A stretch of 64,000 bases of DNA from Vibrio hippocampi (GCF_921292975.1 NZ_CAKLCM010000003.1:620001-684000); one strand, 5' to 3'; positions 27,593 through 37,731 are shown, numbered from the stretch's first letter. Notes: generated by a model not told the origin, from the sequence alone. Numbers and translations: made by a program.

Positions 27593-27619
27593 TAAAGTTT
27601 GCCGCCTATCAGCCAATAA
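27593..27619 (+). promoter_or_regulatory. Sigma-28 (FliA) promoter of the chemoreceptor gene
   Basis: TAAAGTTT (27593-27600), an 11-base spacer, and GCCAATAA (27612-27619) match the FliA consensus TAAAGTTT-N11-GCCGATAA with one mismatch. It lies about 80 bases before the TTG start, placing the chemoreceptor in the late flagellar regulon. Confidence 0.75.
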
Positions 27620-27701
27620 TAATTCTATCAGTTACATTTATGGGTCTTATGCTCACGCAGGCAGCGTAGCTTTAGCCAAAGTAAGACACTAGGAGGTCTC
27701 G

Positions 27702-29705
27702 TTGAAAATCTCACTGATTCAACGCATCATTCTCGGTTTTGTCATCATTATGGTGGCATTACTTGCAATTAGTTTTTCTAACTATCGTTCCAATATCAAG
27801 ATGGCGTCTCAGTTAGATTTAACGGCATCAACACTGCCAAATATGCTGGATCAGTCAAATAGCTTGATGCAACACCTATACAGCGCCAACCGTTTGGTTT
27901 TAGTGCATGCGAATCAAAGCTCCCTTCAAGAGCGTGAGCAACTGCGTACCCAATTCAACCAGTCGGTAGCGAATTATGACGCGCTAAAGAGCAAGCTATA
28001 CAGTGATTTTAAGACCTACCCTGACCTTAAAGCCGAATTGGATGGGATTGATAAAGTCTCACAATCACTATTTGGCAACGCGTTGCAGCAGTTATCAATC
28101 CATGACCAACGGGTTGATGCTAGCTCTAAGGCATCTCAAGGTGTGCAACACTTTGATGAAGAGTGGATCTTCTTCGACCAAGATATGCAGGATCTCGCTT
28201 ACGATGCAAAAGATAACGGTGATGACCAAACCGCATGGAACAGCGAGTATATTTTAGCTCAAGGGCGTGCCGCATCTTCATACCTGAAAAACGTGCCAGG
28301 GATTTTTGAAGTAGAAGAGTTGCAGCGTTACCAAAATGAATTGGTTGCAACCTTGGGTCGCATCAATGAAAAAGCGAGTTCAGTGATGGCGGTGAGTGAG
28401 GAAACTCGAGAAACCGTTGGCTTTTACTTAGCGCTGTTGGAAAAGGAGATCGCTTCACCAGAGGGGTCGGTACAGCAACAGGTGAACTATGTGCAATTAA
28501 ATCAACAAAGTAGTGAGTTGCTCAACAAGCTATCTGCCGATATGACAGCGCTAGAGCAAGAATTTGCTGCTTTGGCTCAGTCGATACGCCAATTGTCTAG
28601 CCAATCGGTATTGCAGGCAGAAGGGGATTCACAACAAGCACTCAGCATTAATGCTGCACTGGCGTTAGTATCGTTGTTGGTGGCGATCACGGTAGCGATT
28701 ACGGTGATTAGTGCCATTAGAAAGCCGCTGGATGAAATCACTTACGCACTTGATGCGCTTGGCAAAGGGGATCTTACTCATCGCGTTGAGCCAAAATTCA
28801 GCTCTGAAATGAACCATATCGTTCATTCGGTCAATGAACTGTCAGATAACCTGAATAAATTGATTAACCAGATCCAATCGTCAGTGCAAACCATGGGGCA
28901 GGTAGCACAAGAGACGCTTGATATCAGCCAAAAAACACACACGGATATTGATAAGCAGCGCCTAACCACAGATTCGGTTGCGACCGCTGTCACTGAAATG
29001 GAATCTGCGGTCCATGAAGTCGCTAGTCATGCCAGTGACACCAGCAGTGAAGTGGAAGCGCTTAGCCAACTTGCCCAGCAAAATATGCAGGGTATGGCAA
29101 CCAACGTGACTTTTGTCGCGCAGCTAAAATCTTCTCTAGACGAAGCAACGTCAATTATTGACGAACTGTCGAAGGAATCGAATCAAATCAGTGACATCTT
29201 GACGGTGATTCAAGGCATTACTGAGCAGACCAACCTACTCGCCCTTAATGCGGCTATTGAAGCGGCGCGAGCGGGCGAGCATGGACGCGGTTTTGCGGTT
29301 GTTGCGGATGAAGTGCGCACACTCGCCAATCGTTCGGGTCAATCTGCGAGTGAAATTAGTGAATTGATCATTCGCCTGCAAGCGAAAGCCAGCCAAGCGG
29401 TCACGATTGTGGGTGAGAATTTGGACCATGCTGATAAGTCGGTTCAACAAACCAATGAGTCGAGTGAGTCGCTAGAAAGAATGGTAGAGAGACTCACTAC
29501 AATCAATGATATGAGTCGCGCCATTGCAACCGCATCAGAACAGCAGAGCAGTGTAGCGAAAGAGGTCGCAGAGAACATTATTGGTATCTCGGACATGGCA
29601 AAAAGTATTGCTCAAGACACTGAGAGATCGGCAACGATTAGTGAGTCGTTAAATGGTATCTCAAGCGAGCAAGCCAAATTAGTCAGCACTTTTAAGGTGT
29701 CTTAG
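27702..29705 (+). CDS. Methyl-accepting chemotaxis protein
   Basis: A 667-aa transmembrane chemoreceptor. TM1 is [16 protein letters not shown] near residue 15 and TM2 is [21 protein letters not shown] near residue 320, enclosing a roughly 280-residue helical periplasmic sensor. A HAMP domain ([23 protein letters not shown]) and the signalling hairpin [41 protein letters not shown] follow. The start is TTG 27702, supported by AGGAGG at 27691-27696. The ligand is unknown; the next genes belong to the pyrogallol/phloroglucinol island, so an aromatic attractant is possible but only a guess. Confidence 0.93.
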   Translation: MKISLIQRIILGFVIIMVALLAISFSNYRSNIKMASQLDLTASTLPNMLDQSNSLMQHLYSANRLVLVHANQSSLQEREQLRTQFNQSVANYDALKSKLYSDFKTYPDLKAELDGIDKVSQSLFGNALQQLSIHDQRVDASSKASQGVQHFDEEWIFFDQDMQDLAYDAKDNGDDQTAWNSEYILAQGRAASSYLKNVPGIFEVEELQRYQNELVATLGRINEKASSVMAVSEETRETVGFYLALLEKEIASPEGSVQQQVNYVQLNQQSSELLNKLSADMTALEQEFAALAQSIRQLSSQSVLQAEGDSQQALSINAALALVSLLVAITVAITVISAIRKPLDEITYALDALGKGDLTHRVEPKFSSEMNHIVHSVNELSDNLNKLINQIQSSVQTMGQVAQETLDISQKTHTDIDKQRLTTDSVATAVTEMESAVHEVASHASDTSSEVEALSQLAQQNMQGMATNVTFVAQLKSSLDEATSIIDELSKESNQISDILTVIQGITEQTNLLALNAAIEAARAGEHGRGFAVVADEVRTLANRSGQSASEISELIIRLQAKASQAVTIVGENLDHADKSVQQTNESSESLERMVERLTTINDMSRAIATASEQQSSVAKEVAENIIGISDMAKSIAQDTERSATISESLNGISSEQAKLVSTFKVS

Positions 29706-29740
29706 CCGACTATTATTGGAGCATTGTCATTACCGACCAT

Positions 29741-29775
29741 AAAGAACCGAACGTGAAGACGTTCGGTTCTTTTTT
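29741..29775 (+). terminator. Rho-independent terminator of the chemoreceptor gene
   Basis: AAAGAACCGAACGT (29741-29754) pairs perfectly with ACGTTCGGTTCTTT (29759-29772) around the GAAG loop, and a T-run follows. Confidence 0.93.
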
Positions 29776-29938
29776 ACCAACGGTGGCTTAAGCATAAAAA
29801 TCCCCACCAACAACGTTGATAGGGATTGTCGATTAGCTGCAAGTTGCAAGATCATTTGGGACTTTCTTAAGGTTCATTCTTAGCGTTTATCTAAGGTCAC
29901 TATCTTGACGGCATCGCTAGAGACTCAATCAAAAAGCA

Positions 29939-30028
29939 TCAGTCCCGCTTACCAAAATACACGGTACAGCCGTAGAAAATAAAACCGACCACAATAACGC
30001 CAATCATCCAAATATCAGTTTGACTCAT
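29939..30028 (-). CDS. 29-aa single-pass membrane protein, symporter accessory candidate
   Basis: A very short reading frame encoding MSQTDIWMIGVIVVGFIFYG and nine more residues, ending in KRD. It is one hydrophobic helix with a basic C-terminus. The ATG overlaps the stop of the 37-aa gene as ATGA, and GGAGGA lies upstream at the usual distance, so translation is likely. It is the third cistron after a sodium:solute symporter. Small single-helix partners of such symporters are known (for example MetS with MetP), which is the basis for the proposed role. Confidence 0.7.
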   Translation of the reverse strand: MSQTDIWMIGVIVVGFIFYGCTVYFGKRD

Positions 30029-30138
30029 TTTTCTTCCTCCGAATTGCGGTTGATTATCTTAGCGATGATGACCGAAATGACGACTATGGAGAGAATCATG
30101 GTCAGAGCATCAAAAAACAGTTCTGCTGCAAAGTTCAT
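30025..30138 (-). CDS. 37-aa single-pass membrane protein, symporter accessory candidate
   Basis: A short reading frame encoding MNFAAELFFDALTMILSIVV, a further hydrophobic stretch and a charged end (NRNSEEEK). AGGAGG precedes the ATG by eight bases, a strong ribosome site, and the gene begins 12 bases after the symporter stop. Topology is one membrane helix. With the 29-aa protein it forms a pair of micro-subunits encoded directly after the transporter. No family name is assigned by me. Confidence 0.7.
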   Translation of the reverse strand: MNFAAELFFDALTMILSIVVISVIIAKIINRNSEEEK

Positions 30139-30150
30139 ACTGGTTTCCTC

Positions 30151-31629
30151 CTAGTGAGAGTGAGTGGGTGTTGCGTGTTGGGGGCGGAACATTGCTGGTC
30201 GGGCATTGTTGGTAAGCGACAGCAATACGACGGTCAATATCAGAGATACGACGGCTGTGATATGGGCATTTTGTAGTGGTGCTGCCATTGGAATGGCATC
30301 AATAATGGCGTGTTTGATTGGGGTAATTGTCCATGCGAGGTTACATGTCCACGAGATTAAAAGGACAGCCGCCGATACATTGGCATCACGTTTCCAGAAT
30401 AGACCAGCCACAGTGACAAAGAACAACGGTGCTAACCAAGCAAACAACCAGTTAATCGCTGGTACAATTGCAGGTTGGTTGAAGAAAGTGAGTACCGCTC
30501 CAACGACCCCAAAAAGAACAATCAAACGCTGAATGGTTTTCTTTTCTTCCAGCGGTGTCATCGCGTGCTTCTGGTTCGCTTGAATAATGTCTTTGGTAAA
30601 GATGGTGGCTGGTGCCAATACCGTCATCGCGTAAGTAGAAAGCAATGCGCCAATAAAGCCGGCCTGAAGCAAGACAACTAGCCAAGTTGGAAGTAGCTTG
30701 ACCACGAGCGTTGCACCCGCGAGTTTTGGACCGAGATCAGCGAACTCTGGAATGGTAAAGGCAGCGAGACCGACTAATACAGGGAACACGCCAAAGATAC
30801 CGTTGATAGGGGCTGAAATCCAAATGGAGCGGCGAATGACGTTTTCATCCTTTGCTGACATCGCAGCGGCCATACCTTGTTGGTTAACGGATTGCGAGAA
30901 TACGACGGAGAATACGGTGGCAATACCAAAGCCAAACAGTAGGTCGGGTGTACCAAAGATACTCAGTTTAAATTCTTGCCCGTTATCAATATAGAACTGG
31001 CGCACGCCATCCCAACCTTCGGGTAATACAAAGCCCAGATAAATACTCGCCACTAAAATCGAACTATACATAACCACAGCATTGACCAGATTGACCCACA
31101 TGGTTTGCTTTATCCCACCCATTGTGACGTAGGCTAAGCCTAAAAAAGCGCCAATAATGATCGATGTCGGCAACGACCAACCACTGGTAGCAGACAGAGC
31201 AATGCCTATGGCTTGCGTTTCCAAAGAAACCAGACCGAACACCACCATGCCACTCACACATGCGGTGAGGTTGCGCATTTGTTTACCAAACATATTGCCT
31301 TGCAGTTCGGGAATGGTAGCGCAACCTAATCGTCTTACCCAACGCCCCGTACCAAGACAGATAACACACATTAATATGGTATGAGCAAAACAGAACCAGA
31401 GGGCGACGGCGCCCATTCCATAGGACATTTCCATCAGTCCGTAAACGTGCGCGGACCCAAGGTAGGTAATAGCGAGCGTGACGGAGAACATTGCCATATT
31501 GGCATCGGCACCACCACGTGCCATGTCAGTGACTTGTCCAGATGCTTTATCTCTGTGGCTTAGATACCAGCCAATTCCGCCAATCACGACGATATTGTAA
31601 ATTAGTACCATTAGCAATACTGAGTTCAT
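30151..31629 (-). CDS. Sodium:solute symporter (SSS family)
   Basis: A 492-aa transporter with about 13 hydrophobic segments. SSS hallmarks include the early FSVTLAITYLGSAHVYGLMEMSYGMG region and the sodium-site helix GFIGALLSTYAMTVLAPATIFTKDI. ATG 31629 has GAGG upstream; the longer frame to 31677 is less likely. Two micro-membrane proteins follow in the same transcript. It lies beside the sigma-54 activator of the transhydroxylase genes, so it may import the aromatic substrate or a related carboxylate; that is inference from position only. Confidence 0.88.
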   Translation of the reverse strand: MNSVLLMVLIYNIVVIGGIGWYLSHRDKASGQVTDMARGGADANMAMFSVTLAITYLGSAHVYGLMEMSYGMGAVALWFCFAHTILMCVICLGTGRWVRRLGCATIPELQGNMFGKQMRNLTACVSGMVVFGLVSLETQAIGIALSATSGWSLPTSIIIGAFLGLAYVTMGGIKQTMWVNLVNAVVMYSSILVASIYLGFVLPEGWDGVRQFYIDNGQEFKLSIFGTPDLLFGFGIATVFSVVFSQSVNQQGMAAAMSAKDENVIRRSIWISAPINGIFGVFPVLVGLAAFTIPEFADLGPKLAGATLVVKLLPTWLVVLLQAGFIGALLSTYAMTVLAPATIFTKDIIQANQKHAMTPLEEKKTIQRLIVLFGVVGAVLTFFNQPAIVPAINWLFAWLAPLFFVTVAGLFWKRDANVSAAVLLISWTCNLAWTITPIKHAIIDAIPMAAPLQNAHITAVVSLILTVVLLSLTNNARPAMFRPQHATPTHSH

Positions 31630-32060
31630 AATAACGACCTCTTTATTCACATTGGATTTTATATTGAAAATAATCATGGAATAAAAACCAACTTAAAAGA
31701 TCGAGCTAGTTCACCTTTAATGCTATCTAGTTTCCCATCGATGGAAAGCAGTATTTCATATAACGAATACCATGGAATAATAATCGGGTTGAACGATAGG
31801 TTTAATGATGAAAATAATTATTTGTGGCGTTTTTATGTTTGCTTAGTGCCGTGTGATGTTGAAGGGTTGATACTGAATGTGGTTTTATTTTATGAGTAAA
31901 ATTCCCATTGGTGGTTTTTAATTTTAGATCTTTGTTGTGAAGTGGTGTTAAATTTAACCTCAAATAGTCTAACTATAATAAAGCTTATTTTTTCAGATTA
32001 AAATTGTTATTTTGTCTATAGGGTGATGTAAACTTAATTAATGCTAATATTTAGCCTTAA
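31630..32060. other. Intergenic region upstream of the symporter gene
   Basis: AT-rich, no coding sequence apparent. It holds the symporter promoter and, at its right end, a long hairpin at the stop of the sigma-54 activator gene. A perfect palindrome GTTAAATTTAAC is at 31947-31958. A GC-N10-CC arrangement at about 31722-31735 is a poor sigma-54 match on the minus strand. Confidence 0.5.
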
Positions 32061-32065
32061 TTAAG
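32033..32065 (-). terminator. Long AT-rich hairpin at the end of the sigma-54 activator gene
   Basis: CTTAATTAATGCTAA (32033-32047) and TTAGCCTTAATTAAG (32051-32065) form 15-bp arms with one mismatch and a 3-base loop, overlapping the stop codon at 32061. The following bases on the minus strand are only moderately T-rich, so it is a probable 3' end structure, not a textbook terminator. Confidence 0.5.
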
Positions 32066-33596
32066 ACGACACATGTATGCCAAGTTTCTTAATCCTGCTT
32101 CGTAGCGTATGGGGGTTGATCTCTAATAGTTCGGCAGCGCCATTTTCACCTTGGATTTTACCTTTCGTCATAACCAACACTTTCTCAATGTGCTGCTTGT
32201 TGATTTCATTCAACGTCGCAATAGGCAAAGTAGAAATAGAAGAATCGACTCGGCTCGGTTGAACGTGAGCAGCGTTAGAGGGTTGAGCGTCGAATAGTAG
32301 TTGGTCTCCACGGCAGTTAATCAAAGCGCGTTCAACAATGTTAGCAAGTTCACGAACGTTACCCGGCCAGTGATATTGCAATAGTTTTGCCATTTCACCG
32401 TCAGCGATATCAGGTTTGTGCAGTTGCAACTTGTCGCAGCAGAGAGAAATAAAGTGATTGATAAATAGAGGGATGTCCTCAAGCCGCTCTCTTAAAGGCG
32501 GTATGGTAATTGGGAACAGGCAGAGTCGATAGTATAAATCGGCACGGAAACGACCACTGTTGACCATTTCTTGCAACGAACTATTGGTCGCAGCAATGAT
32601 TCGTACATCGACTTTAATGGTTTTGTTACCTCCGATTCTTTCAAGCTCGCCGTTTTGCAGCACTCGTAACAACTTGACTTGAGCGGCTCTAGACAACTCA
32701 CCGATTTCATCCAGGAATAGCGTGCCTTTATCGGCTCGTTCGAAGCGACCCATCTGCCGCTCAGTCGCCCCCGTGAACGCGCCTTTTTCATGCCCAAACA
32801 ATTCACTATCAATCAAACTTTCCGGAATTGCACCACAGTTCAGGCGGATATATGGACCTTCGCTGCGTGTTGATGAGGCTTGAATCGCATTGGCGATAAC
32901 ATCTTTCCCAACTCCTGTTTCACCCAAAATTAAAACTGGCGCATCGGTAGGGGCGATAGACTCGACTTGCTGCATTGTGTACTTGAGACCGTGGTCGCGA
33001 CCGATTACTTCCACTTGATTGATGGCGCGAATGCGATGCTTTAGTTGTTGATTTTCTTGTAGTAATTTAGAATGCATCTGCGTGATTCGTAGATGCTTCA
33101 AACTGTTCGATACTGCAATGCCAAAAGGAGAATTTAATGATGAAAATAACTCGGCATGATGTTGAGTAAAGCGATTCTCACCGCGCGCAAGAAGTGCGAT
33201 ATCACAGATTCGCTCATCCTCAATTTTTACACGACAAATCATATGTGAGTAAGTGTGGGTGCCATAGATGGGCTTAATGTAGTTCTGTACCTTAATGCTA
33301 ATAGGATCGGTGTGATAGTTGCCAACGACCTTTATATTATTCTCGTGCTCCCATCTTGGTATATGTCGGCAACTCTCCTCAATAGGGATGATGATGTCGC
33401 AATTTCGACTGCTATAGATATCCGCAGTTGAAATAATTCTCAATGAGCATAAGTTCTCATCCCATAAATGTACCGATAAAACATCACTTGGCATTACTTG
33501 GGTCAAAAATTGAATGCACTTTTTTAACCCGTCGTGAAGATTTAAACTGCCTGTTAATGCTTCAACAGCATGTCGGTAAAATGTATTGCTGTCCAT
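32061..33596 (-). CDS. Sigma-54-dependent activator with GAF-like sensor
   Basis: A 511-aa enhancer-binding protein. Residues 1-175 resemble a GAF sensor domain. The AAA+ core has Walker A GETGVGKD (225-232), the sigma-54 contact loop GAFTGA (272-277), [13 protein letters not shown] and RVIAATN-like [10 protein letters not shown]. The C-terminus carries a Fis-type helix-turn-helix ([25 protein letters not shown]). It is divergent from the transhydroxylase genes across 249 bases containing a near-consensus sigma-54 promoter and an upstream inverted repeat, so it very likely activates them, perhaps by sensing pyrogallol or phloroglucinol through the GAF domain. Confidence 0.9.
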   Translation of the reverse strand: MDSNTFYRHAVEALTGSLNLHDGLKKCIQFLTQVMPSDVLSVHLWDENLCSLRIISTADIYSSRNCDIIIPIEESCRHIPRWEHENNIKVVGNYHTDPISIKVQNYIKPIYGTHTYSHMICRVKIEDERICDIALLARGENRFTQHHAELFSSLNSPFGIAVSNSLKHLRITQMHSKLLQENQQLKHRIRAINQVEVIGRDHGLKYTMQQVESIAPTDAPVLILGETGVGKDVIANAIQASSTRSEGPYIRLNCGAIPESLIDSELFGHEKGAFTGATERQMGRFERADKGTLFLDEIGELSRAAQVKLLRVLQNGELERIGGNKTIKVDVRIIAATNSSLQEMVNSGRFRADLYYRLCLFPITIPPLRERLEDIPLFINHFISLCCDKLQLHKPDIADGEMAKLLQYHWPGNVRELANIVERALINCRGDQLLFDAQPSNAAHVQPSRVDSSISTLPIATLNEINKQHIEKVLVMTKGKIQGENGAAELLEINPHTLRSRIKKLGIHVSS

Positions 33597-33645
33597 GTTA
33601 ATACCTAAGGTGTAATTTATTGTTCAGGTATTCTATCGTGCTGGG

Positions 33646-33690
33646 TGGGATATTTCATTATGACATTTCACAATAGTAGGAAATATCACA
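33646..33690 (+). promoter_or_regulatory. Candidate enhancer (upstream activator) site
   Basis: TGGGATATTTC (33646-33656) and GAAATATCACA (33680-33690) form an inverted repeat with one mismatch. Similar half sites, ACATTTCA at 33663-33670 and GCGAAATA at 33693-33700, lie between and beside them. The block is about 100-140 bases upstream of the sigma-54 promoter, the usual position for an enhancer-binding protein. Confidence 0.55.
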
Positions 33691-33785
33691 GTGCGAAATA
33701 AATATAAACGACCAGAAGCTGATTTAGATCATAAGTTGTAGTTAATAAATAGTGACCTAGGTCTATCTTCAATACATCCATATTA

Positions 33786-33801
33786 TGGCAGGTATTTTGC
33801 T
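33786..33801 (+). promoter_or_regulatory. Sigma-54 promoter of the transhydroxylase operon
   Basis: TGGCAGGTATTTTGCT matches the -24/-12 consensus TGGCACG-N4-TTGCW with one mismatch, with GG (33787-33788) and GC (33799-33800) separated by exactly 10 bases. It is 45 bases before the large-subunit GTG start. Confidence 0.8.
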
Positions 33802-33845
33802 CTAGATAATACACTGGCTAGCTAAGTTGTCATTGGAGTATTAAT

Positions 33846-36821
33846 GTGAAGATTTCAAATATAGCTGCGGATAAGCAGTTTAAAATCGTCCTTTTTGGGA
33901 TGACCCACGCAATCAATCTACTGACTAAAAAAGATCGCAAGTTCCGAGAGCTTGTCGCTAAGCATGACTTTACCGCTTGTATCTGTCTGCGCACCGAAGA
34001 TATTGGTCGGGTGTTCAAGTTTAGCAATGGAAAAATCAAGTCAAAGTCGGGCAAACAGTTGGATTGTGATGTCACCATGCTGTTTGAGAATGCGCAAGAT
34101 GCAATGAAAATGATGGTGCCATGGCGAGACTATCAAGATGTGATCGATCTTGCCAAGTTATTTAAGGTCGATATTCAGGGCAAGCAGGGTGAGGCGCTCG
34201 CCTTGCATTTTACCGATGTTCTCGGAGCCATTGTTGATAACCAAGTGAAGTATGGCATGGCGATGAAAGACGGAACGATGCGTTACGTCAACAATACCAA
34301 CGGTGGTCCGGTTTTTGTTTATGTGAAAGACGACAAAATCGTCCGTATTACTCCGATGGAACTTGACGACGAAGATCCTGAACCGTGGACAATTAAAGCG
34401 CGAGGTCAGAGCTTTACGCCGAGTAAGAAAGTGACCGTCAGCCCTCATACTCAAGGTATCAAATCCACAGTCTACTCCAAAGACCGCATTTTATATCCGT
34501 TAAAACGTGTTGATTTTGATCCTGACGGCGAACGCAATCCACAAAACCGCGGTATTTCGGGTTATGAGCGCATTAGCTGGGAAGAGGCGACGGATCTTGT
34601 TGCCAAAGAAATTGTTCGCGTGAAACAAGAGTTTGGTCCCGGAGCAATAATGAACGGTTCGGGTTCGCACCACACATGGGGAAATCTTGGCTATTGGCTG
34701 TCGGCGCGTCCACGTTTCTTCAACAGTATCGGTACTTCTTATGTGGTTCACAATCCAGACAGTTGGGAAGGGTTCTATTGGGGAGCGATGCACCATTGGG
34801 GCAACTCCATTCGCCTTGGTGCGCCGGATACGTATTCCACGGTAGAAGACGCGTTACAAAACGCGGAGATGATCGTGTTCTGGTCGAGTGATCCCGAATC
34901 GACAAGTGGTGTTTACGGTGCGATGGAAGGAACTCAACGCCGATTATGGGCGAAACAGCTTGGTATTGAGTTTGTGCATATTGATCCTTTCTATAATCAT
35001 ACCGCTGCGTTATTGGGTGGAAAATGGCTAGGCAGTAAACCGGGGACCAGTAATGCGATGGCGATTGCTATTGCATACGTTTGGATGAAAGAAGGCTTAT
35101 ACGATAAAGACTTTGTTGCCGATAAAACCGAAGGCTTTGAAGAGTGGCAAGATTACGTACTCGGCAAAGAAGACGGGATACCCAAAACGCCAGAATGGCA
35201 ACAAGCTGAAACCGGGATCCCAGCTCACGATGTTCGCGCATTAGCTCGCCGTTGGGGTACAAAACGCACCTATTTAGCCGCAGGCGGGATTCAGGGATTT
35301 GGCTCTGCGTGTAGAAGCGCCACTGGTGCAGAGTGGGCGCGATCCATGGTTTGCCTAATGGCGATGCAGGGAATTGGTAAGCCCGGCGTCAATATGGGCT
35401 GCTTACAACAAGGTACACCGGTTGATACCCGGTTCTTCTTCCCTGGGTACTCGGAAGGCGGTTTGTCCGGTGACTACGAGGGAACCGGTGTTGGTGTCAA
35501 TATGTACCAAAGAATGCCTCAAGTATTGACCATGAATACGGTCAAGCAACGGGTTCCAAGGCTGAATATACCGGAAGCTATTTTAGAGGGTGAAGCCTCT
35601 GGTTATCCAACGGACACCAAATCGATTGAAGGTCAGTTTTTCGACTTTAAATATCCTGCTCCGGGTCATGCGCCAATCAAGCTTTATTATAAATATGGAG
35701 GCTCCCATTTCGGTACGATGAATGACACCAACCGATACGCCCGAATGTATCGCAGTGATAACCTAGAGACCGTGGTGAACCAGTCAATTTGGATGGAAGG
35801 CGAAGCTAAGTTTGCCGATATTATTTTACCGGCTTGTACTAACTTTGAGCGCTGGGATATTGGTGAATTTGCCAACTGTGGTGGCTATATCCACCATTGC
35901 TACACGCAAGTCAACCACCGAGTCGTTACCATTCAGCACAAGTGTATTGAACCGCTTGGTGAGTCAAAATCTGACTATGAAATCTTCCGAATGATCGCCA
36001 GCCAACTTGGTTTAGGCGCCTATTACAGTGAGGGCACCTCGGAGCTAGAGTGGGTAAGAAGACTGTTCAATGGCACCGATCTGCCAGAGAAAATTTCTTG
36101 GGGTAAATTCCTGAAAAAAGGCTATTACGTGGTGCCACCACCAAAAGAAGCGGATAGAGATCCGGTGTCATGGCGTTGGTATTACGAAGGTCGCAAAAAA
36201 GATGTGCCAGAGATGAACCCACTGCCTTCTGAATACAAAGAGGACTTCAAGCAAGGCTTACAAACTCAAAGCGGTAAGATTGAATTTGTCTGTAACAGCC
36301 TTAAACGTTTTGCTCCCGATGATCCAGAGCGTCCAGTCATGACCAAATATATCCCTTCATGGGAAGGTCCACATTCCGGTGAGCTGTATGAGAAATACCC
36401 GCTGCAAATGATTTCTCCTCATAGCCGTTATAGTTTCCATACCATGATGGACGGTAAAGACTCGCACATAAACGATATTGTTGATCATCGAGTTGAGATT
36501 GACGGTTATTTTTATTGGATTATCCGCATCAATGAAGTTGATGCTGAGCGTCGTGGCATCGCTCACAATCAGGTTGTGGAAGTGTTCAATGAACGAGGGT
36601 CGGTATTGTGTGCTGCTCATCTCACTCAGCGCGTTCCGGAAGGCACCGTGCATTCCTACGAATCTTCGGCACTCTATGAGCCGATTGGTGAACCGGGTAA
36701 CTCTCCAGATCGTGGTGGCTCAGTGAACGTGCTGACCCCGAGTCGACCCATTATCAAGAAGTCACACTCAACAGCCTGCAACTCGTGCTTGGTTGACATT
36801 CGTCTTTGGCAAGGAGAATAA
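33846..36821 (+). CDS. athL: Pyrogallol-phloroglucinol transhydroxylase-like molybdoenzyme, large subunit, with extra N-terminal domain
   Basis: A 991-aa bis-MGD molybdenum enzyme of the DMSO-reductase superfamily. From residue about 147 it follows the Pelobacter acidigallici pyrogallol hydroxytransferase large subunit closely: [68 protein letters not shown]. As I recall the Pelobacter structure, its catalytic residues are His144, Asp174 and Tyr404; the equivalents here are His275, Asp305 and Tyr535, all kept, and Ser306 follows the Asp. The enzyme isomerises pyrogallol to phloroglucinol using a tetrahydroxybenzene co-substrate. Residues 1-140 are an added SCP2-like domain. No twin-arginine signal is seen, so it is cytoplasmic. 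GTG 33846 has GGAG seven bases upstream. Confidence 0.85.
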   Translation: MKISNIAADKQFKIVLFGMTHAINLLTKKDRKFRELVAKHDFTACICLRTEDIGRVFKFSNGKIKSKSGKQLDCDVTMLFENAQDAMKMMVPWRDYQDVIDLAKLFKVDIQGKQGEALALHFTDVLGAIVDNQVKYGMAMKDGTMRYVNNTNGGPVFVYVKDDKIVRITPMELDDEDPEPWTIKARGQSFTPSKKVTVSPHTQGIKSTVYSKDRILYPLKRVDFDPDGERNPQNRGISGYERISWEEATDLVAKEIVRVKQEFGPGAIMNGSGSHHTWGNLGYWLSARPRFFNSIGTSYVVHNPDSWEGFYWGAMHHWGNSIRLGAPDTYSTVEDALQNAEMIVFWSSDPESTSGVYGAMEGTQRRLWAKQLGIEFVHIDPFYNHTAALLGGKWLGSKPGTSNAMAIAIAYVWMKEGLYDKDFVADKTEGFEEWQDYVLGKEDGIPKTPEWQQAETGIPAHDVRALARRWGTKRTYLAAGGIQGFGSACRSATGAEWARSMVCLMAMQGIGKPGVNMGCLQQGTPVDTRFFFPGYSEGGLSGDYEGTGVGVNMYQRMPQVLTMNTVKQRVPRLNIPEAILEGEASGYPTDTKSIEGQFFDFKYPAPGHAPIKLYYKYGGSHFGTMNDTNRYARMYRSDNLETVVNQSIWMEGEAKFADIILPACTNFERWDIGEFANCGGYIHHCYTQVNHRVVTIQHKCIEPLGESKSDYEIFRMIASQLGLGAYYSEGTSELEWVRRLFNGTDLPEKISWGKFLKKGYYVVPPPKEADRDPVSWRWYYEGRKKDVPEMNPLPSEYKEDFKQGLQTQSGKIEFVCNSLKRFAPDDPERPVMTKYIPSWEGPHSGELYEKYPLQMISPHSRYSFHTMMDGKDSHINDIVDHRVEIDGYFYWIIRINEVDAERRGIAHNQVVEVFNERGSVLCAAHLTQRVPEGTVHSYESSALYEPIGEPGNSPDRGGSVNVLTPSRPIIKKSHSTACNSCLVDIRLWQGE

Positions 36822-36823
36822 AC

Positions 36824-37681
36824 ATGGACACTCAACAAGTGATTAAAACCTGGAATTTAGTGGTAGACGTTGAGCGCTGCGAAAATTGCAATAACTGTTT
36901 TATGGCGGATAAAGATGAGTATTGCGGCAATAGCTTCCCGGGATATAGCGAGGAGCAACCGCGTCATGGTCATCGATGGATAAATATCCAACGCCGTGAA
37001 CGTGGCAGTGGTTCTTTAGTCGATGTTGCCTATATGCCAACGATGTGCAATCAGTGCAAAGATGCGCCCTGCGTGAAAGCGGCTAAAAATGGCGAAATTT
37101 ATCAACGAGACGACGGTATTGTGATCATCGACCCGCTGAAAGCGAAGGGGCAAGAACGTTTAGTAAAAAGTTGCCCCTATGGACATATTTGGTGGAATGA
37201 TGAGTTAGAATTGCCGCAAAAATGGTATTTTGACGCGCACTTATTGGATAATGGTTGGAAGGAACCACGCTGTGTCCAGTCATGTGCTACTGGCGCTCTG
37301 CAAGCGATAAAGGTCTCTGATGAGGAGATGTTAGCAAAAGTACGGCAGGAGAACCTTGAAGTTCTCAATCCAGAGTTTGGCACTAATCCAAGGATTTGGT
37401 ATCGCAATCTCTACCGATTCAATAAGCAGCATTTGGCGGGTTCAGTGGTGGCGAAAGTGGACGGCGTTGTCGATTGTGTTAAATCGGCAACAGTAACACT
37501 GAGCCAACAAGACACGGTGATTGCTGAGTTACAAACCGACTACTTTGGCGATTTTAAGTTTGATAAATTAGAGACCAGTACCGAGCCTTATCAGCTAACC
37601 GTTTCCCACGAATATGGTCGTTACCACTGCGAAGTCGACCTACAAAATAGTATCAACCTCGGAGTATTAACCCTAGAATAA
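36824..37681 (+). CDS. athS: Transhydroxylase-like small subunit (Fe-S), altered cluster ligands
   Basis: A 285-aa iron-sulfur partner of the large subunit, starting at ATG 36824 with AAGGAG seven bases upstream. The N-terminal ferredoxin part has Cys19/22/25 (CENCNNC), Cys75/78/83 (CNQCKDAPC), Cys117 (SCPYG) and Cys150/154 (CVQSC). The C-terminal 75 residues (AGSVVAKVDGVVDCVKSATVTLSQQD onward) form a carboxypeptidase-regulatory/Cna-B-like beta domain, as in the Pelobacter small subunit. Where related proteins have KCxxC before AHLL, this one reads QKWYFDAHLL, so two ligands are missing; the fourth Cys of the first group is Asp29, with Cys34 as a possible substitute. Confidence 0.85.
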   Translation: MDTQQVIKTWNLVVDVERCENCNNCFMADKDEYCGNSFPGYSEEQPRHGHRWINIQRRERGSGSLVDVAYMPTMCNQCKDAPCVKAAKNGEIYQRDDGIVIIDPLKAKGQERLVKSCPYGHIWWNDELELPQKWYFDAHLLDNGWKEPRCVQSCATGALQAIKVSDEEMLAKVRQENLEVLNPEFGTNPRIWYRNLYRFNKQHLAGSVVAKVDGVVDCVKSATVTLSQQDTVIAELQTDYFGDFKFDKLETSTEPYQLTVSHEYGRYHCEVDLQNSINLGVLTLE

Positions 37682-37704
37682 CCGCTTAAATATTTAGATA
37701 AAAT

Positions 37705-37731
37705 AAAGAGGGCGCATCAAGCCCTCTTTTT
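37705..37731. terminator. Terminator after the transhydroxylase genes
   Basis: AAAGAGGGC (37705-37713) pairs with GCCCTCTTT (37721-37729) around GCATCAA, followed by T residues. It separates the plus-strand athLS genes from the convergent TauE/SafE gene. Confidence 0.9.

Larger units (their letters stand above)
27239..27701. other. Intergenic region with hairpin, tandem repeat and sigma-28 promoter
   Basis: It holds a stem-loop at 27263-27288 (CCTGCAGGG with CCCTGTAGG, one mismatch) that may end the EF-hand transcript, three imperfect 20-bp tandem units at 27312-27371, and the promoter of the chemoreceptor gene. No coding sequence is apparent. Confidence 0.6.

Noticed and set aside
31722..31735. 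Sigma-54 promoter for the symporter genes
   Set aside because: Only the GG-N10-GC skeleton is present on the minus strand; the flanking bases do not match the consensus.
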